Part shown: piece by piece, positions 1 through 12,433 of the stretch
Layout: each line of letters starts with the position of its first letter
How positions within the stretch are numbered: position 1 is the stretch's first letter
Assembly: GCF_023091745.1 (NCBI RefSeq)
Contig: NW_026291793.1
Span: 62,001-126,000, forward strand
Source: Budorcas taxicolor
Lineage: Eukaryota > Chordata > Mammalia > Artiodactyla > Bovidae
DNA: 64,000 bases
Direction: 5' to 3'
Made by a program: the position numbers and the translations under genes
Notes under the pieces: generated by a model
Database searches by the model: none
What the model was told of the DNA's origin: nothing
Seen by the model: the letters and a program-made list of their open reading frames with translations, nothing else

Positions 1-547
1 CCCTTCACCGGCTCGTCTTTCACGCCGAGGATCGACTCACACCAAGGTGGCACGTGGCACAGCCCTGTGGGAAAGCCTCGTGGGAAAGCCTCGAGGGACA
101 GCCTCGAGGGAAAGCCACAGATCCCTTGATCCACGTGACAGGAAGCGTGACACTACTGCTGCAGCTCGGGAGGAAAGCGCACGTGCATGCCCCCCACTCG
201 AGACGAGGCCTGACTCCCCTGGGGAGACTCAGAAGCACCCCAAGATCCATGGCAACACTGGAGAGGAATCCTCAGGTTCCGGCTCCGAATCCACACAAGG
301 ACTGAGGCCCCGGCATGGACGGGAGAGGAATCCCAGAGGTCCCCTAGCAACTCGCATGGGGACTGGCCTTTCCTGAGGCCAACAGAGCGGGTCCCTGAGG
401 TCCCCGTCGTAACTCGAGAAGACCTACCGCAACTCGAGTAAATCCAGGACGTTCTCCCCTCCAGGCGAGATGAGGCCCATTTCCGCTGAGGCATCTCGAG
501 GCTGATCACACCTCACCTCTGGAACTTCAAAAGGCTCCTTCACACCC
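1..547. repeat. Partial satellite monomer at left edge
   Basis: This is the 3' two-thirds of a monomer, cut by the window edge. It matches the end of monomer 1364-2178 at a distance of 1631 bp. Both carry ggctccgaatcc, a missing G in aatcccagagg, acctaccgc and ggcatctcgagg, so it belongs to a dimeric repeat. Private changes are an extra C in the C-run near 190-195, gaggccaacag near 380, ctcgagtaaat near 437 and cttcaaaagg near 527. No gene is present. Confidence 0.9.
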
Positions 548-2178
548 TTGGTGCAAATCAAGAAGTTCCCCGACATACCCGTCTCCACTCGAGAGGAATC
601 ACGAGGGTCCCGCCCACATCCAGAGGAGCCCCGATTCCGCCTCGTAGCTCGAGATGAGGGATCCTTTCCCTGCTTCGTCGGGAAAGAGTTCCCGGCGTTC
701 CCGTCGCATCTCAAGAGGAGGCCCTCTCAACAGGAACGGCGAGAGGAACTCCAGGGTCGTGCCACCATTCCAAGAGTCCCCCAGATGTCTCAGTCCATTC
801 CAGAGGAACCTCTTTTCCCTTCACCGGCTCGTCTTTCACGCCGAGGATCGACTCACACCAAGGTGGCACGTGGCACAGCCCTGTGGGAAAGCCTCGTGGG
901 AAAGCCTCGAGGGACAGCCTCGAGGGAAAGCCACAGATCCCTTGATCCACGTGACAGGAAGCGTGACACTACTGCTGCAGCTCGGGAGGAAAGCGCACGT
1001 GCATGCCCCCACTCGAGACGAGGCCTGACTCCCCTGGGGAGACACAGAAGCACCCCAAGATCCATGGCAACACTGGAGAGGAATCCTCAGGTTCCGGCCC
1101 CGACTCCACACAAGGACTGAGGCCCCGGCATGGACGGGAGAGGAATCCCGAGAGGTCCCCTAGCAACTCGCATGGGGACTGGCCTTTTCTGAGGCCACCA
1201 GAGCGGGTAACTGAGGTCCCCGTCGTAACTCGAGAAGACCTGCCGCAACTCGAGAAAATCCAGGAGGTTCTCCCCTCCAGGCGAGATGAGGCCCATTTCC
1301 GCTGAGGCGTCTCGAGGCTGATCACACCTCCCCTCTGGAACTTCGAAAGGGTCCTTCACACCCTTGGTGCAAATCAAGAAGTTCCCCGACATACCCGTCT
1401 CCACTCGAGAGGAATCACGAGGGTCCCGCCCACATCCAGAGGAGCCCCGTTTCCGCCTTGTAGCTCGAGATGAGGGATCCTTTCCCTGCTTCTTCGGGAA
1501 AGAGTTCCCGGCGATCCCGTCGCATCTCAAGAGGAGGCCCTCTCAACAGGAACGGCGAGAGGAACTCCAGGGTCGTGCCACCATTCCAAGAGTCCCCCAG
1601 ATGTCTCAGTCCATTCCAGAGGAAACTCTTTTCCCTTCACCGGCTCGTCTTTCACGCCGAGGATCGACTCACACCAAGGTGGCACGTGGCACAGCCCTGT
1701 GGGAAAGCCTCGTGGGAAAGCCTCGAGGGACAGCCTCGAGGGAAAGCCACAGATCCCTTGATCCACGTGACAGGAAGCGTGACACTACTGCTGCAGCTCG
1801 GGAGGAAAGCGCACGTGCATGCCCCCACTCGAGACGAGGCCTGACTCCCCTGGGGAGACTCAGAAGCACCCCAAGATCCATGGCAACACTGGAGAGGAAT
1901 CCTCAGGTTCCGGCTCCGAATCCACACAAGGACTGAGGCCCCGGCATGGACGGGAGAGGAATCCCAGAGGTCCCCTAGCAACTCGCATGGGGACTGGCCT
2001 TTCCTGAGGCCACCAGAGCGGGTCCCTGAGGTCCCCGTCGTAACTCGAGAAGACCTACCGCAACTCGAGAAAATCCAGGACGTTCTCCCCTCCAGGCGAG
2101 ATGAGGCCCATTTCCGCTGAGGCATCTCGAGGCTGATCACACCTCACCTCTGGAACTTCGAAAGGCTCCTTCACACCC
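548..2178. repeat. Two monomers, part of a dimeric (1631-bp) repeat with the left edge
   Basis: Monomer 548-1363 has gggtaactgagg near 1207 and ccccgattcc near 630. Monomer 1364-2178 is 815 bp because of aatcccagagg (one G missing near 1958) and carries ggctccgaatcc, exactly as the left partial copy does. The order is therefore X-Y-X with a 1631-bp period. Confidence 0.75.
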
Positions 2179-5100
2179 TTGGTGCAAATCAAGAAGTTCC
2201 CCGACATACCCGTCTCAACTCGAGAGGAATCACGAGGGTCCCGCCCACATCCAGAGGAGCCCCGTTTCCGCCTCGTAGCTCGAGATGAGGGATCCTTTCC
2301 CTGCTTCGTCGGGAAAGAGTTCCCGGCATTCCCGTCGCATCTCAAGAGGAGGCCCTCTCAACAGGAACGGCGAGAGGAACTCCAGGGTCGTGCCACCATT
2401 CCAAGAGTCCCCCAGATGTCTCAGTCCATTCCAGAGGAACCTCTTTTCCCTTCACCGGCTCGTCTTTCACGCCGAGGATCGACTCACACCAAGGTGGCAC
2501 GTGGCACAGCCCTGTGGGAAAGCCTCGTGGGAAAGCCTCGAGGGACAGCCTGGAGGGAAAGCCACAGATCCCTTGATCCACGTGACAGGAAGCGTGACAC
2601 TACTGCTGCAGCTCGGGAGGAAAGCGCACGTGCATGCCCCCACTCGAGACGAGGCCTGACTCCCCTGGGGAGACTCAGAAGCACCCCAAGATCCATGGCA
2701 ACACTGGAGAGGAATCCTCAGGTTCCGGCCCCGACTCCACACAAGGACTGAGGCCCCGGCATGGACGGCAGAGGAATCCCGAGAGGTCCCCTAGCAACTC
2801 GCATGGGGACTGGCCTTTCCTGAGGCCACCAGAGCGGGTCCCTGAGGTCCCCGTCGTAACTCGAGAAGACCTGCCGCAACTCGAGAAAATCCAGGAGGTT
2901 CTCCCCTCCAGGCGAGATGAGGCCCCATTTCCGCTGAGGCGTCTCGAGGCTGATCACACCTCCCCTCTGGAACTTCGAAAGGCTCCTTCACACCCTTGGT
3001 GCAAATCAAGAAGTTCCCCGACCTATCCGTCTCCACTCGAGAGGAATCACGAGGGTCCCGCCCACATCCAGAGGAGCCCCGTTTCCGCCTCGTAGCTCGA
3101 GATGAGGGATCCTTTCCCTGCTTCGTCGGGAAAGAGTTCCCGGCGTTCCCGTCGCATCTCAAGAGGAGGCCCTCTCAACAGGAACGGCGAGAGGAACTCC
3201 AGGGTCGTGCCACCATTCCAAGAGTCCCCCAGATGTCTCAGTCCATTCCAGAGGAACCTCTTTTCCCTTCACCGGCTCGTCTTTCACGCCGAGGATCGGC
3301 TCACACCAAGGCGGCACGTGGCACAGCCCTGTGGGAAAGCCTCGTGGGAAAGCCTCGAGGGACAGCCTCGAGGGAAAGCCACAGATCCCTTGATCCACGT
3401 GACAGGAAGCGTGACACTACTGCTGCAGCTCGGGAGGAAAGCGCACGTGCATGCCCCCACTCGAGACGAGGCCTGACTCCCCTGGGGAGACTCAGAAGCA
3501 CCCCAAGATCCATGGCAACACTGGAGAGGAATCCTCAGGTTCCGGCCCCGACTCCACACAAGGACTGAGGCCCCGGCATGGACGGGAGAGGAATCCCGAG
3601 AGGTCCCCTAGCAACTCGCATGGGGACTGGCCTTTCCTGAGGCCACCAGTGCGGGTCCCTGAGGTCCCCGTCGTAACTCGAGAAGACCTGCCGCAACTCG
3701 AGAAAATCCAGGAGGTTCTCCCCTCCAGGCGAGATGAGGCCCATTTCCGCTGAGGCTTCTCGAGGCTGATCACACCTCCCCTCTGGAACTTCGAAAGGGT
3801 CCTTCACACCCTTGGTGCAAATCAAGAAGTTCCCCGACCTAGCAGTCTCCACTCGACAGGAATCACGAGGGTCCCGCCCACATCCAGAGGAGCCCCGTTT
3901 CCACCTCGTAGCTCGAGATGAGGGATCCTTTCCCTGCTTCGTCGGGAAAGAGTTCCCGGCGTTCCCGTCGCATCTCAAGAGGAGGCCCTCTCAACAGGAA
4001 CGGCGAGAGGAACTCCAGGGTCGTGCCACCATTCCAAGAGTCCCCCAGATGTCTCAGTCCATTCCAGAGGAACCTCTTTTCCCTTCACCGGCTCGTCTTT
4101 CACGCCGAGGATCGACTCACACCAAGGTGGCACGTGGCACAGCCCTGTGGGAAAGCCTCGTGGGAAAGCCTCGAGGGACAGCCTGGAGGGAAAGCCACAG
4201 ATCCCTTGATCCACGTGACAGGAAGCGTGACACTACTGCTGCAGCTCGGGAGGAAAGCGCACGTGCATGCCCCCACTCGAGACGAGGCCTGACTCCCCTG
4301 GGGAGACTCAGAAGCACCCCAAGATCCATGGCAACACTGGAGAGGAATCCTCAGGTTCCGGCCCCGACTCCACACAAGGACTGAGGCCCCGGCATGGACG
4401 GCAGAGGAATCCCGAGAGGTCCCCTAGCAACTCGCATGGGGACTGGCCTTTCCTGAGGCCACCAGAGCGGGTCCCTGAGGTCCCCGTCGTAACTCGAGAA
4501 GACCTGCCGCAACTCGAGAAAATCCAGGAGGTTCTCCCCTCCAGGCGAGATGAGGCCCATTTCCGCTGAGGCGTCTCGAGGCTGATCACACCTCCCCTCT
4601 GGAACTTCGAAAGGCTCCTTCACACCCTTGGTGCAAATCAAGAAGTTCCCCGACCTATCCGTCTCCACTCGAGAGGAATCACGAGGGTCCCGCCCACATC
4701 CAGAGGAGCCCCGTTTCCGCCTCGTAGCTCCAGATGAGGGATCCTTTCCCTGCTTCGTCGGGAAAGAGTTCCCGGCGTTCCCGTCGCATCTCAAGAGGAG
4801 GCCCTCTCAACAGGAACGGCGAGAGGAACTCCAGGGTCGTGCCACCATTCCAAGAGTCCCCCAGATGTCTCAGTCCATTCCAGAGGAACCTCTTTTCCCT
4901 TCACCAGCTCGTCTTTCACGCCGAGGATCGACTCACACCAAGGTGGCACGTGGCACAGCCCTGTGGGAAAGCCTCGTGGGAAAGCCTCGAGGGACAGCCT
5001 CGAGGGAAAGCCACAGACCCCTTGATCGACGTGACAGGAAGCGTGACACTACTGCTGCAGCTCGGGAGGAAAGCGCACGTGCATGCCCCCACTCGAGACG

Positions 5101-6259
5101 AGGCCTGACTCCCCTGGGGAGACTCAGAAGCACCCCAAGATCCATGGCAACACTGGAGGGGAATCCTCAGGTTCCGGCCCCGACTCCACACAAGGACTGA
5201 GGCCCCGGCATGGACGGGAGAGGAATCCCGAGAGGTCCCCTAGCAACTCGCATGGGGACTGGCCTTTCCTGAGGCCACCAGTGCGGGTCCCTGAGGTCCC
5301 CGTCGTAACTCGAGAAGACCTGCCGCAACTCGAGAAAATCCAGGAGGTTCTCCCCTCCAGGCGAGATGAGGCCCATTTCCGCTGAGGCTTCTCGAGGCTG
5401 ATCACACCTCCCCTCTGGAACTTCGAAAGGCTCCTTCACACCCTTGGTGCAAATCAAGAAGTTCCCCGACCTAGCCGTCTCCACTCTAGAGGAATCACGA
5501 GGGTCCCGCCCACATCCAGAGGAGCCCCGTTTCCGCCTCGTAGCTCGAGATGAGGGATCCTTTCCCTGCTTCGTCGGGAAAGAGTTCCCGGCGTTCCCGT
5601 CGCATCTCAAGAGGAGGCCCTCTCAACAGGAACGGCGAGAGGAACTCCAGGGTCGTGCCACCATTCCAAGAGTCCCCCAGATGTCTCAGTCCATTCCAGA
5701 GGAACCTCTTTTCCCTTCACCGGCTCGTCTTTCACGCCGAGGATCGACTCACACCAAGGTGGCACGTGGCACAGCCCTGTGGGAAAGCCTCGTGGGAAAG
5801 CCTCGAGGGACAGCCTGGAGGGAAAGCCACAGATCCCTTGATCCACGTGACAGGAAGCGTGACACTACTGCTGCAGCTCGGGAGGAAAGCGCACGTGCAT
5901 GCCCCCACTCGAGACGAGGCCTGACTCCCCTGGGGAGACTCAGAAGCACCCCAAGATCCATGGCAACACTGGAGAGGAATCCTCAGGTTCCGGCCCCGAC
6001 TCCACACAAGGACTGAGGCCCCGGCATGGACGGGAGAGGAATCCCGAGAGGTCCCCTAGCAACTCGCATGGGGACTGGCCTTTCCTGAGGCCACCAGTGC
6101 GGGTCCCTGAGGTCCCCGTCGTAACTCGAGAAGACCTGCCACAACTGGAGAAAATCCAGGAGGTTCTCCCCTCCAGGCGAGATGAGGCCCATTTCCGCTG
6201 AGGCGTCTCGAGGCTGATCACACCTCACCTCTGGAACTTCGAAAGGCTCCTTCACACCC
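2179..6259. repeat. Dimeric HOR zone, 1632-bp period
   Basis: Monomers 2179, 3812 and 5444 share cagcctggaggg in the 13-bp repeat, while 2996 and 4628 keep cagcctcgaggg. Monomers 2996 and 4628 also share cctatccgtc. This alternation gives about two and a half dimers. ccagtgcggg appears in 2996, 4628 and 5444. Monomer 2179-2995 is 817 bp because of an extra C in gaggccccattt near 2922. The monomer at 6260 resembles 4628 (tagctccagatg and cagacccctt), continuing the alternation. Confidence 0.75.
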
Positions 6260-9200
6260 TTGGTGCAAATCAAGAAGTTCCCCGACCTAGCCGTCTCCAC
6301 TCGAGAGGAATCACGAGGGTCCCGCCCACATCCAGAGGAGCCCCGTTTCCGCCTCGTAGCTCCAGATGAGGGATCCTTTCCCTGCTTCGTCGGGAAAGAG
6401 TTCTCGGCGTTCCCGTCGCATCTCAAGAGGAGGCCCTCTCAACAGGAACGGCGAGAGGAACTCCAGGGTCGTGCCACCATTCCAAGAGTCCCCCAGATGT
6501 CTCAGTCCATTCCAGAGGAACCTCTTTTCCCTTCACCGGCTCGTCTTTCACGCCGAGGATCGACTCACACCAAGGTGGCACGTGGCACAGCCCTGTGGGA
6601 AAGCCTCGTGGGAAAGCCTCGAGGGACAGCCTCGAGGGAAAGCCACAGACCCCTTGATCCACGTGACAGGAAGCGTGACACTACTGCTGCAGCTCGGGAG
6701 GAAAGCGCACGTGCATGCCCCCACTCGAGACGAGGCCTGACTCCCCTGGGGAGACTCAGAAGCACCCCAAGATCCATGGCAACACTGGAGAGGAATCCTC
6801 AGGTTCCGGCCCCGACTCCACACAAGGACTGAGGCCCCGGCATGGACGGCAGAGGAATCCCGAGATGTCCCCTAGCAACTCGCATGGGGACTGGCCTTTT
6901 CTGAGGCCACCAGAGCGGGTCCCTGAGGTCCCCGTCGTAACACGAGAAGACCTCCCGCAATTCGAGAAAATCCAGGAGGTTCTCCCGTCCAGGCGAGATG
7001 AGGCCCATTTCTGCTGAGGCGTCTCGAGGCTGATCACACCTCACCTCTGGAACTTCGAAAGGCTCCTTCACACCCTTGGTGCAAATCAAGAAGTTCCCCG
7101 ACCTATCCGTCTCCACTCGAGAGGAATCACGAGGGTCCCGCCCACATCCAGAGGAGCCCCGTTTCCGCCTCGTAGCTCCAGATGAGGGATCCTTTCCCTG
7201 CTTCGTCGGGAAAGAGTTCCCGGCGTTCCCGTCGCACCTCAAGAGGAGGCCCTCTCAACAGGAACGGCGAGAGGAACTCCAGGGTCGTGCCACCATTCCA
7301 AGAGTCCCCCAGATGTCTCAGTCCATTCCAGAGGAACCTCTTTTCCCTTCACCGGCTCGTCTTTCACGCCGAGGATCGACTCACACCAAGGTGGCACGTG
7401 GCACAGCCCTGTGGGAAAGCCTCGTGGGAAAGCCTCGAGGGACAGCCTCGAGGGAAAGCCACAGACCCCTTGATCCACGTGACAGGAAGCGTGACACTAC
7501 TGCTGCAGCTCGGGAGGAAAGCGCACGTGCATGCCACCACTCGAGACGAGGCCTAACTCCCCTGGGGAGACTCAGAAGCACCCCAAGATCCATGGCAACA
7601 CTGGAGAGGAATCCTCAGGTTCCGGCCCCGACTCCACACAAGGACTGAGGCCCCGGCATGGACGGGAGAGGAATCCCGAGAGGTCCCCTAGCAACTCGCA
7701 TGGGGACTGGCCTTTTCTGAGGCCACCAGAGCGGGTCCCTGAGGTCCCCGTCGTAACACGAGAAGACCTCCCGCAATTCGAGAAAATCCAGGAGGTTCTC
7801 CCGTCCAGGCGAGATGAGGCCCATTTCCGCTGAGGCGTCTCGAGGCTGATCACACCTCACCTCTTGAACTTCGAAAGGGTCCTTCACACCCTTGGTGCAA
7901 ATCAAGAAGTTCCCCGACATACCCGTCTCCACTCGAGAGGAATCACGAGGGTCCCGCCCACATCCAGAGGAGCCCCGTTTCCGCCTCGTAGCTCGAGATG
8001 AGGGATCCTTTCCCTGCTTCGTCGGGAAAGAGTTCCCGGCGTTCCCGTCGCATCTCAAGAGGAGGCCCTCTCAACAGGAACGGCGAGATTAACTCCAGGG
8101 TCGTGCCACCATTCCAAGAGTCCCCCAGATGTCTCAGTCCATTCCAGAGGAACTTCTTTTCCCTTCACCGGCTCGTCTTTCACGCCGAGGATCGACTCAC
8201 ACCAAGGTGGCACGTGGCACAGCCCTGTGGGAAAGCCTCGTGGGAAAGCCTCGAGGGACAGCCTCGAGGGAAAGCCACAGATCCCTTGATCCACGTGACA
8301 GGAAGCGTGACACTACTGCTGCAGCTCGGGAGGAAAGCGCACGTGCATGCCCCCACTCGAGACGAGGCCTGACTCCCCTGGGGAGACTCAGAAGCACCCC
8401 AAGATCCATGGCAACACTGGAGAGGAATCCTCAGGTTCCGGCCCCGACTCCACACAAGGACTGAGGCCCCGGCATGGACGGGAGAGGAATCCCGAGAGGT
8501 CCCCTAGCAACTCGCATGGGGACTGGCCTTTCCTGAGGCCACCAGAGCGGGTCCCTGAGGTCCCCATCGTAACTCGAGAAGATCTGCCGCAACTGGAGAA
8601 AATCCAGGAGGTTCTCCCCTCCAGGCGAGATGAGGCCCATTTCGGCTGAGGCGTCTCGAGGCTGATCACACCTCCCCTCTGGAACTTCGAAAGGCTCCTT
8701 CACACCCTTGGTGCAAATCAAGAAGTTCCCCGACATACCCGTCTCCACTCGAGAGGAATCACGAGGGTCCCGCCCACATCCAGAGGAGCCCCGATTCCGC
8801 CTCGTAGCTCGAGATGAGGGATCCTTTCCCTGCTTCGTCGGGAAAGAGTTCCCGGCGTTCCCGTCGCATCTCAAGAGGAGGCCCTCTCAACAGGAACGGC
8901 GAGAGGAACTCCAGGGTCGTGCCACCATTCCAAGAGTCCCCCAGATGTCTCAGTCCATTCCAGAGGAACCTCTTTTCCCTTCACCGGCTCGTCTTTCACG
9001 CCGAGGATCGACTCACACCAAGGTGGCACGTGGCACAGCCCTGTGGGAAAGCCTCGTGGGAAAGCCTCGAGGGACAGCCTCGAGGGAAAGCCACAGACCC
9101 CTTGATCCACGTGACAGGAAGCGTGACACTACTGCTGCAGCTCGGGAGGAAAGCGCACGTGCATGCCCCCACTCGAGACGAGGCCTGACTCCCCTGGGGA

Positions 9201-11155
9201 GACTCAGAAGCACCCCAAGATCCATGGCAACACTGGAGAGGAATCCTCAGGTTCCGGCCCCGACTCCACACAAGGACTGAGGCCCCGGCATGGACGGCAG
9301 AGGAATCCCGAGATGTCCCCTAGCAACTCGCATGGGGACTGGCCTTTTCTGAGGCCACCAGAGCGGGTCCCTGAGGTCCCCGTCGTAACACGAGAAGACC
9401 TCCCGCAATTCGAGAAAATCCAGGAGGTTCTCCCGTCCAGGCGAGATGAGGCCCATTTCTGCTGAGGCGTCTCGAGGCTGATCACACCTCACCTCTGGAA
9501 CTTCGAAAGGCTCCTTCACACCCTTGGTGCAAATCAAGAAGTTCCCCGACCTATCCGTCTCCACTCGAGAGGAATCACGAGGGTCCCGCCCACATCCAGA
9601 GGAGCCCCGTTTCCGCCTCGTAGCTCCAGATGAGGGATCCTTTCCCTGCTTCGTCGGGAAAGAGTTCCCGGCGTTCCCGTCGCACCTCAAGAGGAGGCCC
9701 TCTCAACAGGAACGGCGAGAGGAACTCCAGGGTCGTGCCACCATTCCAAGAGTCCCCCAGATGTCTCAGTCCATTCCAGAGGAACCTCTTTTCCCTTCAC
9801 CGGCTCGTCTTTCACGCCGAGGATCGACTCACACCAAGGTGGCACGTGGCACAGCCCTGTGGGAAAGCCTCGTGGGAAAGCCTCGAGGGACAGCCTCGAG
9901 GGAAAGCCACAGACCCCTTGATCCACGTGACAGGAAGCGTGACACTACTGCTGCAGCTCGGGAGGAAAGCGCACGTGCATGCCACCACTCGAGACGAGGC
10001 CTAACTCCCCTGGGGAGACTCAGAAGCACCCCAAGATCCATGGCAACACTGGAGAGGAATCCTCAGGTTCCGGCCCCGACTCCACACAAGGACTGAGGCC
10101 CCGGCATGGACGGGAGAGGAATCCCGAGAGGTCCCCTAGCAACTCGCATGGGGACTGGCCTTTTCTGAGGCCACCAGAGCGGGTAACTGAGGTCCCCGTC
10201 GTAACTCGAGAAGACCTGCCGCAACAGGAGAAAATCCAGGAGGTTCTCCCCTCCAGGCGAGATGAGGCCCATTTCCGCTGAGGCGTCTCGAGGCTGATCA
10301 CACCTCACCTCTGGAACTTCGAAAGGCTCCTTCACACCCTTGGTGCAAATCAAGAAGTTCCCCGACCTATCCGTCTCCACTCGAGAGGAATCACGAGGGT
10401 CCCGCCCACATCCAGAGGAGCCCCGTTTCCGCCTCGTAGCTCGAGATGAGGGATCCTTTCCCTGCTTCGTCGGGAAAGAGTTCCCGGCCTTCCCGTCGCA
10501 TCTCAAGAGGAGGCCCTCTCAACAGGAACGGCGAGAGGAACTCCAGGGTCGTGCCACCATTCCAAGAGTCCCCCAGATGTCTCAGTCCATTCCAGAGGAA
10601 CCTCTTTTCCCTTCACCGGCTCGTCTTTCACGCCGAGGATCGACTCACACCAAGGTGGCACGTGGCACAGCCCTGTGGGAAAGCCTCGTGGGAAAGCCTC
10701 GAGGGACAGCCTCGAGGGAAAGCCACAGATCCCTTGATCCACGTGACAGGAAGCGTGATACTACTGCTGCAGCTCGGGAGGAAAGCGCACGTGCATGCCC
10801 CCACTCGAGACGAGGCCTGACTCCCCTGGGGAGACTCAGAAGCACCCCAAGATCCATGGCAACACTGGAGAGGAATCCTCAGGTTCCGGCCCCGACTCCA
10901 CACAAGGACTGAGGCCCCGGCATGGACGGGAGAGGAATCCCGAGAGGTCCCCTAGCAACTCGCATGGGGACTGGCCTTTCCTGAGGCCACCAGAGCGGGT
11001 CCCTGAGGTCCCCATCGTAACTCGAGAAGACCTGCCGCAACTGGAGAAAATCCAGGAGGTTCTCCCCTCCAGGCGAGATGAGGCCCATTTCGGCTGAGGC
11101 GTCTCGAGGCTGATCACACCTCCCCTCTGGAACTTCGAAAGGCTCCTTCACACCC
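6260..11155. repeat. Trimeric HOR zone, 2448-bp period
   Basis: Monomer 7076 matches 9524 (tagctccagatg, cgcacctcaag, catgccaccact, gaggcctaactcc). The tail of 6260 matches the tail of 8708 (cccgagatgtcc, gcaattcgag, atttctgctg). The tail of 7892 matches that of 10340 (gtccccatcgtaac, atttcggctg). Agreement continues into the first part of 8708 and 11156 (ccccgattcc). The fronts of 6260 and 8708 differ, and a patch from about 10187 belongs to a different, dimeric relationship, so HOR borders do not coincide with monomer borders. Confidence 0.78.
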
Positions 11156-12433
11156 TTGGTGCAAATCAAGAAGTTCCCCGACATACCCGTCTCCACTCGA
11201 GAGGAATCACGAGGGTCCCGCCCACATCCAGAGGAGCCCCGATTCCGCCTCGTAGCTCGAGATGAGGGATCCTTTCCCTGCTTCGTCGGGAAAGAGTTCC
11301 CGGCGTTCCCGTCGCATCTCAAGAGGAGGCCCTCTCAACAGGAACGGCGAGAGGAACTCCAGGGTCGTGCCACCATTCCAAGAGTCCCCCAGATGTCTCA
11401 GTCCATTCCAGAGGAACCTCTTTTCCCTTCACCGGCTCGTCTTTCACGCCGAGGATCGACTCACACCAAGGTGGCACGTGGCACAGCCCTGTGGGAAAGC
11501 CTCGTGGGAAAGCCTCGAGGGACAGCCTCGAGGGAAAGCCACAGATCCCTTGATCAACGTGACAGGAAGCGTGACACTACTGCTGCAGCTCGGGAGGAAA
11601 GCGCACGTGCATGCCCCCACTCAAGACGAGGCCTGACTCCCCTGGGGAGACACAGAAGCACCCCAAGATCCATGGCAACACTGGAGAGGAATCCTCAGGT
11701 TCCGGCCCCGACTCCACACAAGGACTGAGGCCCCGGCATGGACGGGAGAGGAATCCCGAGAGGTCCCCTAGCAACTCGCATGGGGACTGGCCTTTTCTGA
11801 GGCCACCAGAGCGGGTAACTGAGGTCCCCGTCGTAACTCGAGAAGACCTGCCGCAACAGGAGAAAATCCAGGAGGTTCTCCCCTCCAGGCGAGATGAGGC
11901 CCATTTCCGCTGAGGCGTCTCGAGGCTGATCACACCTCACCTCTGGAACTTCGAAAGGCTCCTTCACACCCTTGGTGCAAATCAAGAAGTTCCCCGACCT
12001 ATCCGTCTCCACTCGAGAGGAATCACGAGGGTCCCGCCCACATCCAGAGGAGCCCCGTTTCCGCCTCGTAGCTCGAGATGAGGGATCCTTTCCCTGCTTC
12101 GTCGGGAAAGAGTTCCCGGCCTTCCCGTCGCATCTCAAGAGGAGGCCCCTCTCAACAGGAACGGCGAGAGGAACTCCAGGGTCGTGCCACCATTCCAAGA
12201 GTCCCCCAGATGTCTCAGTCCATTCCAGAGGAACCTCTTTTCCCTTCACCGGCTCGTCTTTCACGCCGAGGATCGACTCACACCAAGGTGGCACGTGGCA
12301 CAGCCCTGTGGGAAAGCCTCGTGGGAAAGCCTCGAGGGACAGCCTCGAGGGAAAGCCACAGATCCCTTGATCCACGTGACAGGAAGCGTGATACTACTGC
12401 TGCAGCTCGGGAGGAAAGCGCACGTGCATGCCC
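10187..12433. repeat. Dimeric duplication, 1632/1633-bp period, overlapping the trimer zone
   Basis: gggtaactgagg with gcaacaggag (10187-10230) recurs at about 11815-11862. The following monomers 10340 and 11972 both have cctatccgtc, cggccttccc and the rare cgtgatactact. Monomer 11972-12788 is 817 bp because of an extra C in aggaggcccctctc near 12143. Beyond about 12450 the similarity stops: 10340 has gtccccatcg in its tail, 11972 has gtccccgtcg. Confidence 0.72.

Noticed and set aside
548..1120. A 190-codon forward frame repeated in most monomers, and accompanying frames of 70-165 codons on both strands
   Set aside because: They recur because the 816-bp unit is a multiple of three and GC-rich with few stops. 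Starts are mostly non-ATG, products are low-complexity Arg/Ser/Pro-rich, frames overlap on both strands, whole classes carry stops, and no promoter, splice or polyadenylation context is seen.
11695..12375. A 226-codon minus-strand frame, longer than its neighbours
   Set aside because: It arises from an extra C near 12143 that joins two ordinary frames of adjacent monomers; a similar fusion of frames occurs at 30207-30884. Both are indel side effects.
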